Positions 39,559-43,870 of a stretch of DNA of 43,870 nt are shown piece after piece. Each line of letters starts with the position of its first letter. The stretch's first letter is position 1. This stretch comes from a virus: IMG/VR virus record IMGVR_UViG_3300035157_000154, positions 1-43,870 of that record. One strand, 5' to 3'. Position numbers and translations under genes: made by a program. The notes under the pieces were generated by a model, which saw nothing but the letters and a program-made list of their open reading frames with translations, was not told where the DNA came from and did not search any database.

Positions 39559-42330
39559 TTATGATACTAACTCACTGAAGCTTGCTCCAGATCTTGTTGC
39601 TGTGAATGTCAATGTGATGAAGTTGATACTACGTGTTGGCTTCACGAAGATTTCAGCATAGAATTCACCACGGTCAATAGACTCGGCAGGGTTGTTAGTG
39701 CTGTCGCAGACTACTAAGAAGTCAACGATACCACGACGTGCTTGCACACTGCGTAGGAAAGGCTCAACTATGTTCTTGAATTGTGCACGAGTAAACTCGT
39801 CATTTAATTCAAAGAGTTGTGTCTTAGCAGCAGCAGAAATTGCTTCCTCGATGACTAAGAATAACCTTCTTACGTTAATTCTATCGAATGCAGACTGATA
39901 AGAAAGTGCAGTCTTATCTCCGAAGAGGACTAATCCTTCTCCAGGGAATGCTACGATTGGGTTAACTCTTGAAGCATAAAGTGTGTCTCTATGATCTTTA
40001 AGAGGTGAGTAAGCAAGTTTGATTGCATTAAGTAACTGTCCTCTGTTGAAACCAGCTGGTGAATACCAAGGTTCTTGGTTGATAGTTGTGCTTAATACAA
40101 GTCCTGCAACGTCTGCGTTACATGGGATGTAACGGTAAACATCATTATACTTGTCGTAGATATACTTGTAGTTGTTATCAAATACAGCATATGATGAGCT
40201 TGATAACTGGTCGTAGTAGTTAACTGTTCTTGTTACGATATCAGAAACTCTAGGTTGACCAATAATATCACCACGATAAGGAGATATGAAAGCAATACAA
40301 TCTTTTCTAGCAGCAGCAATAGAAATTATGTGCTGTGCTTTAGCGATTGTATCATCAATACCACTCATTGATGGACCCATTAAGATGTAGTCTACATCAA
40401 CTGTCTCAGCATCGTTGAATAGATCGTATGCAGCGAGTGAGTTTGGCCTTGAAACTGTATATCCATCTACACCACCTTGTAGACTATACTTAAGTGTTGC
40501 TCTATTCTTTGTACCAAGTAGAGCGAGTGATAATGGATTTGTACCACTTGGGTCATCCATGTTATTCAGAGATGAATCTGATTTAATAAGGTCAAATTCC
40601 CTATTAATACCTGACACACCCCATGATCCAGCAGCGTTAGTATCTTTATCATATACCTGTGCTGTTTCATGACTACCCCAATAGAGATACTCAGAGAAAT
40701 TCTTAATTACATCTTTGTAATAGATGTTATCGCCTTGAGGTGACTTAGCATCTGTTGCTTTAGAAACATTAAGATGCTTCTCAATAACTGATCCAGGAAC
40801 TCCTGTTACTGCTCCATCTCCATCGATGACTAAGATGTGCATTAAGTCATTGTGTCCACCACGGTCAGCAGTCCATGCTGAAGTAGTAGGTCTTGCAGCT
40901 AAGTTAATCCACTTAGCATTTTCTCCGTAAATTCTTGACTCATAGTCAGACTCTACGTTAGCAATCGAGATAGTTGTTGTATTCTTATCTACAACTGTCT
41001 GGTTTGCTTGGAACTGAGGTGACCCTTGATTAAGAGCAACACGCAATTCACGAGTTACAGACTCAACAACCCCTGCATCACCAGTGGCAGAGCCAGGTGT
41101 GTTAGAGTTATTTGCTAACTCAGAAATTGTGTCTCCAACTTCAATGATGTCAGCAGATGTGGAGTCAACAGTTATTTCTAACTTACGATGCTCTTCATCA
41201 TATGCAACAACACGTCCAGTAACACCACCACTAACAGCAGTGATAAAGTTGTCTGTCTCAAATTTACCTATTAAAGTTGCAGCATCAGCTAAAGTAACAG
41301 TAACTGTGTATGAATATACACGACCATATACGTTAGCAGATGAATAGGAAACTTCAGCGTTATTATCAAATTCCCACTCAGCACTTGTTGGTTGAGCAAG
41401 ATAAAGAATTTGGTCAGGACCAGCGTCTGTTACAAGAACTCTTAGTGAGTTACCGTAAATACCAGCTGTTTTAGCACCCCACTTCCAGTTGTTAGAAGCA
41501 GTCTCTACATTAGATTCGTAAGCATCAAGATTCTTAATGAGAGGTGAAGCAACACCAGTAGCAGTTTGCTCATTGATTGTTGTCTTCTGTGATGTAACAT
41601 TCTGTAGGGTAACAGTAGATCCATCGGTATGAGATGTAGCAGTTGTACCTAGTTGTGCTCTTACAACTGTCAAATCATTACCTGCAACACCAGAAATTTG
41701 TAGGATTTCATCGTCAATTCTGATGTAACTGTTAGTACCACCACCTAGTGCAGCAGCAGATGTTACAGTCAGAGTTGTATCAGAATCAGTAAAGGTTGAC
41801 CCTTCATTGATTGTAGAAGATGTACCAGCAGCTTCGATTAGAGTAATTGGTGCTGATGCAGCGTGACTAACAGCAGAAGTAGAAAGTTGACCACGTAATA
41901 CAACTACATCGCTACCAGATACACTCTGGATAACCAATAATTCTGAGTCGATTAGTAGTACGTCTGCTACGTCGAAATCTGTTGATGAAGTAACAGTTAA
42001 AGTAGTGTCATTTGCACTGAAACTTGTTACTGTATACTGTGCAGTATCTATTGCGTTCTTTAAAGAATCGTTAGTTGCACGAACTATCTTAACGGTACCA
42101 CCGTAAAGTAAAAACTGTGCTGCACTAAACCAATACTCGTAGTTATAGTCGGTAGGTTTACCAAATATGCTGAGAAGTTCCTTCTCGCTAGTTACATTTG
42201 TTATTTCCTCGACAGGACCTTTCTCAAACGCACCAACGATTGCAGCAATATTATCTACTGTTGCATTTGCGACGGTGGTCAGATCTCTCTCAAGAACAAC
42301 AACTCCTGGTGAAAGCTGTGTCGAAGCCAT
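39559..42330 (-). CDS. 18: Tail sheath protein gp18
   Basis: 923 aa (T4 gp18 659 aa). The N-terminal QLSPGVVVLERDLT, GAFEKGPVEEITNV and FLLYGGTVKIVRA, and the C-terminal PWYSPAGFNRG, FGDKT and VRRLFLVIEEAI...FVEP blocks (here NIVEPFLRSV) are typical of contractile sheath proteins. The extra length is mostly an inserted region with two similar ~60-aa modules (residues ~106-164 and ~182-242). A late promoter lies 41 nt upstream. Confidence 0.96.
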   Translation of the reverse strand: MASTQLSPGVVVLERDLTTVANATVDNIAAIVGAFEKGPVEEITNVTSEKELLSIFGKPTDYNYEYWFSAAQFLLYGGTVKIVRATNDSLKNAIDTAQYTVTSFSANDTTLTVTSSTDFDVADVLLIDSELLVIQSVSGSDVVVLRGQLSTSAVSHAASAPITLIEAAGTSSTINEGSTFTDSDTTLTVTSAAALGGGTNSYIRIDDEILQISGVAGNDLTVVRAQLGTTATSHTDGSTVTLQNVTSQKTTINEQTATGVASPLIKNLDAYESNVETASNNWKWGAKTAGIYGNSLRVLVTDAGPDQILYLAQPTSAEWEFDNNAEVSYSSANVYGRVYSYTVTVTLADAATLIGKFETDNFITAVSGGVTGRVVAYDEEHRKLEITVDSTSADIIEVGDTISELANNSNTPGSATGDAGVVESVTRELRVALNQGSPQFQANQTVVDKNTTTISIANVESDYESRIYGENAKWINLAARPTTSAWTADRGGHNDLMHILVIDGDGAVTGVPGSVIEKHLNVSKATDAKSPQGDNIYYKDVIKNFSEYLYWGSHETAQVYDKDTNAAGSWGVSGINREFDLIKSDSSLNNMDDPSGTNPLSLALLGTKNRATLKYSLQGGVDGYTVSRPNSLAAYDLFNDAETVDVDYILMGPSMSGIDDTIAKAQHIISIAAARKDCIAFISPYRGDIIGQPRVSDIVTRTVNYYDQLSSSSYAVFDNNYKYIYDKYNDVYRYIPCNADVAGLVLSTTINQEPWYSPAGFNRGQLLNAIKLAYSPLKDHRDTLYASRVNPIVAFPGEGLVLFGDKTALSYQSAFDRINVRRLFLVIEEAISAAAKTQLFELNDEFTRAQFKNIVEPFLRSVQARRGIVDFLVVCDSTNNPAESIDRGEFYAEIFVKPTRSINFITLTFTATRSGASFSELVS
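41605..42015 (-). repeat. Tandem ~60-aa repeat within gp18
   Basis: Two copies share DTTLTVTS, I(D)(S/D)E(I/L)L.I..V.G.D, V.R.QL.T.A.SH and a closing TL. They lie at residues ~106-164 and ~182-242 of the sheath protein. Similar DTTLTV...SGxxLxVxRxQ modules occur as add-on domains in phage tail proteins, so these are likely surface decorations on the sheath. Confidence 0.75.
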
Positions 42331-42370
42331 GTGTGATCTCCTGAATGAATTCCAATTCGGATGCTGAAAT

Positions 42371-42378
42371 TATTTATA
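42371..42378 (-). promoter_or_regulatory. T4-type late promoter for gp18
   Basis: CTATAAATA on the minus strand, 41 nt before the gp18 ATG, between the gp17 stop (42390) and gp18. Confidence 0.8.
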
Positions 42379-42389
42379 GAAATGTATAT

Positions 42390-43870
42390 TTACGAGAGGT
42401 ACTCCCACATATATGCCTTATCTCCGTACTCATCTGTCTTCCAAGTGTCACCTTCCGCATCCGTGAAGGTCTCCTCGTACTGAACTCCGTCGTCGATAAA
42501 ACCAAACGGAGCCATGTCCGCTTCTATTCCATCTTTTTGCTCCTGATACATGCGGAGACGTACGTCATCGTCATGTAATTCTCTGAAGTAATCTGTGGTT
42601 GCTAACCATGCGAAAATAACTAAGCACATTGCTAAGTCATCGTTACATCCTTCCTCAGCTTCCCATGCTGGACCTCTCTGAATGAATGTAGTTAGCTCTG
42701 CCATGATGTCGTAGTCTTTAAAGATAAGTTTATCATCTTCAATCAACTGTTTTAGGTTAGAGCAACCAGTTTTTTTGACTGTTGTGCTCATTTTAACCCC
42801 AAGTTGCACCTTAGTACCACTAAATCCTTGTCCTACTACCTGACCTGCTCTACCTCTCATGGCACACATGAGTAAATTCTCGTATTCTAGGTCAAATTGT
42901 ATGATATCTGCTACCTGACCACCAATATCATTGACTTCTATCATTATATACGCCTGGTTATATGCAGTAGCAACCCTATGAATGATATCTGGGAATAATA
43001 ATGGTTTAATTTTGTTATTTCTATACTTTGCTACCACCATATAGGGTATTTCTGTGGTATCTACAACTGTAAATGCAGAATAATCCTTAGTTAGACCCCT
43101 AGCAACGTCAACACAGATGTGATATGAGTGTCCTTCCTGTGGATCTTCATAGACTGACAGTCCTGCTTCCTTCTTAATAGGTTCTTCATAGACTAAAGTC
43201 TTTAATTTAGTACTACTGATGAGAGTATTAACAGATCCTAGGAATTCACACTCAAATTCTTGGTTGAATTGCTCCTCTGATGTGTTTCGTATCGTCTCTT
43301 CTTTCCATTTAGCATCTCTACCAGGTACCTGTTGCCAGTGTACCTCTGTTGTAGTGTATTCATTCTGTCCTTTCTCTGCGTCATGCCACAGTTTATAGAA
43401 CATATTCATACCCTTGGGGGTAGATATGATTATAACCTTAGTGCTCTTACCAGAAGATATAGTAGGATAGACAGAACTAAAGAACTCGTCAGCAATATGC
43501 GTCGGAATAAAGGCGAATTCGTCCAAAAATATAATGTTAAAGGACATACCCCGAACAGCACTTGCAGAAGTAGAAGCAGCCAAGATCTTACTTCCATTCT
43601 CCAACTCCAAGGAACCCCTGTTCCAGTTGACCACACCTTGTTGAAGCCATTTAGGGAGATTTTCGTAAGAAAGTTGTAACCTTCCCAACATTTCTCTTGC
43701 AGTGGCTGCTTTGTTTGCGAGGATTGCGATGTTGACATTATCGTTAAAGATTGCGTACCACAGTAGATATGCAGTAACCACTGTAGATTTACCTGACTGA
43801 CGTGGTAGCTTTGCTATATTGAATCTATTCTCATGGAATCGATTCACCATGTCTTCTTGGAAATCGTACA
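42390..43870 (-). CDS. 17: Terminase large subunit gp17 (5' end outside window)
   Basis: 493 residues visible; the frame stays open through the right edge (YDFQEDMVNRFHENRF), so the N-terminus is missing. ATPase: Walker A LPRQSGKST, Walker B IIFLDEFAF. The nuclease domain carries ICVDVARGLTKDYSAFTVVD and a late acidic residue in CNDDLAM. It powers DNA packaging and cuts the concatemer, docking on portal gp20. Confidence 0.96.
   Translation of the reverse strand, partial: YDFQEDMVNRFHENRFNIAKLPRQSGKSTVVTAYLLWYAIFNDNVNIAILANKAATAREMLGRLQLSYENLPKWLQQGVVNWNRGSLELENGSKILAASTSASAVRGMSFNIIFLDEFAFIPTHIADEFFSSVYPTISSGKSTKVIIISTPKGMNMFYKLWHDAEKGQNEYTTTEVHWQQVPGRDAKWKEETIRNTSEEQFNQEFECEFLGSVNTLISSTKLKTLVYEEPIKKEAGLSVYEDPQEGHSYHICVDVARGLTKDYSAFTVVDTTEIPYMVVAKYRNNKIKPLLFPDIIHRVATAYNQAYIMIEVNDIGGQVADIIQFDLEYENLLMCAMRGRAGQVVGQGFSGTKVQLGVKMSTTVKKTGCSNLKQLIEDDKLIFKDYDIMAELTTFIQRGPAWEAEEGCNDDLAMCLVIFAWLATTDYFRELHDDDVRLRMYQEQKDGIEADMAPFGFIDDGVQYEETFTDAEGDTWKTDEYGDKAYMWEYLS

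Noticed and set aside
43332-43679. 115-aa plus-strand ORF inside gp17
   Set aside because: Antisense to the conserved ATPase region of the terminase; no promoter or ribosome site.
1-43870. CRISPR arrays, insertion sequences or introns/inteins in core genes
   Set aside because: No spaced direct repeats, transposase or interrupted core gene was seen; gp43, gp20, gp23 and gp17 read through without insertions.

Overview
The window is part of a T4-like myovirus genome that infects marine cyanobacteria (a cyanomyovirus of Synechococcus or Prochlorococcus). The T4 core is unmistakable: replication and recombination genes (gp41, UvsX, gp43, RegA, gp62, gp44, gp45, gp46, gp47, UvsW, UvsY), the late sigma factor gp55, and the head/tail block gp23-gp22-gp21-gp67/68-like-gp20-gp19-gp18-gp17. 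The cyanobacterial host is indicated by two bilin reductases (PebS and PcyA), a CobS-type AAA ATPase, an Hsp20, a DUF3110-type protein and many small proteins typical of cyanophages. I cannot name the phage. No tRNA, rRNA, CRISPR array or insertion sequence was seen. Both window edges cut genes.

Layout, right to left in the main (minus) direction of transcription. 43870-33750 is the late structural block, from terminase gp17 to major capsid gp23. It carries T4-type late promoters (TATAAATA) before gp18 and gp20 and a UNCG-loop terminator after gp23. 33700-29600 holds small conserved ORFs, a tail-tube-like protein, UvsY, UvsW, an Sm-like protein and gp55. 29600-27550 is an auxiliary cassette (PebS, PcyA, a 2OG-Fe(II) oxygenase). 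27550-23900 is gp47, a QueG-like iron-sulfur protein, a DUF3110 protein and gp46, closed by a terminator. 23770-19900 starts with a new promoter and carries a metallopeptidase/VWA protein, a small conserved protein, a CobS/MoxR-type ATPase and a DUF3310 protein. 19600-14100 is the sliding clamp and clamp-loader group. Here gp44 and gp62 are split by a 3-kb insert holding a 23-aa membrane microprotein, three tandem 2OG-Fe(II) oxygenases and a D12-class DNA adenine methylase. 14100-10950 encodes membrane or structural small proteins and two more oxygenase-fold proteins.

9165-11062 is the only plus-strand island: three proteins with export signals. It converges on the minus-strand operon, and each side's intrinsic terminator lies inside the other side's coding sequence. 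9005-640 returns to the minus strand: Hsp20, a 59-aa membrane protein, small proteins (two Sm-like), DNA polymerase gp43, UvsX, a 2OG oxygenase, helicase gp41, a MazG-like protein and a hypothetical protein. Next come about 255 bp without a gene, folding into a multi-hairpin structured RNA candidate that ends in a terminator. The window ends in a partial gene that may encode a PD-(D/E)XK-type nuclease.

A plausible regulatory chain is visible in the DNA. A perfect sigma70 promoter (TTGACA-17-TATAAT) sits directly before gp55, so host RNA polymerase would make the late sigma factor. gp55 would then read the TATAAATA late promoters in front of the tail and portal genes and hsp20. The strongest candidates for undescribed biology are the structured RNA at 681-813, the reciprocal embedded terminators at 10823-11125, the seven 2OG-oxygenase-fold proteins including three in tandem beside a DNA methylase, the 23-aa microprotein, the AAA ATPase plus HExxH/VWA pair, and the QueG-like protein between gp46 and gp47.
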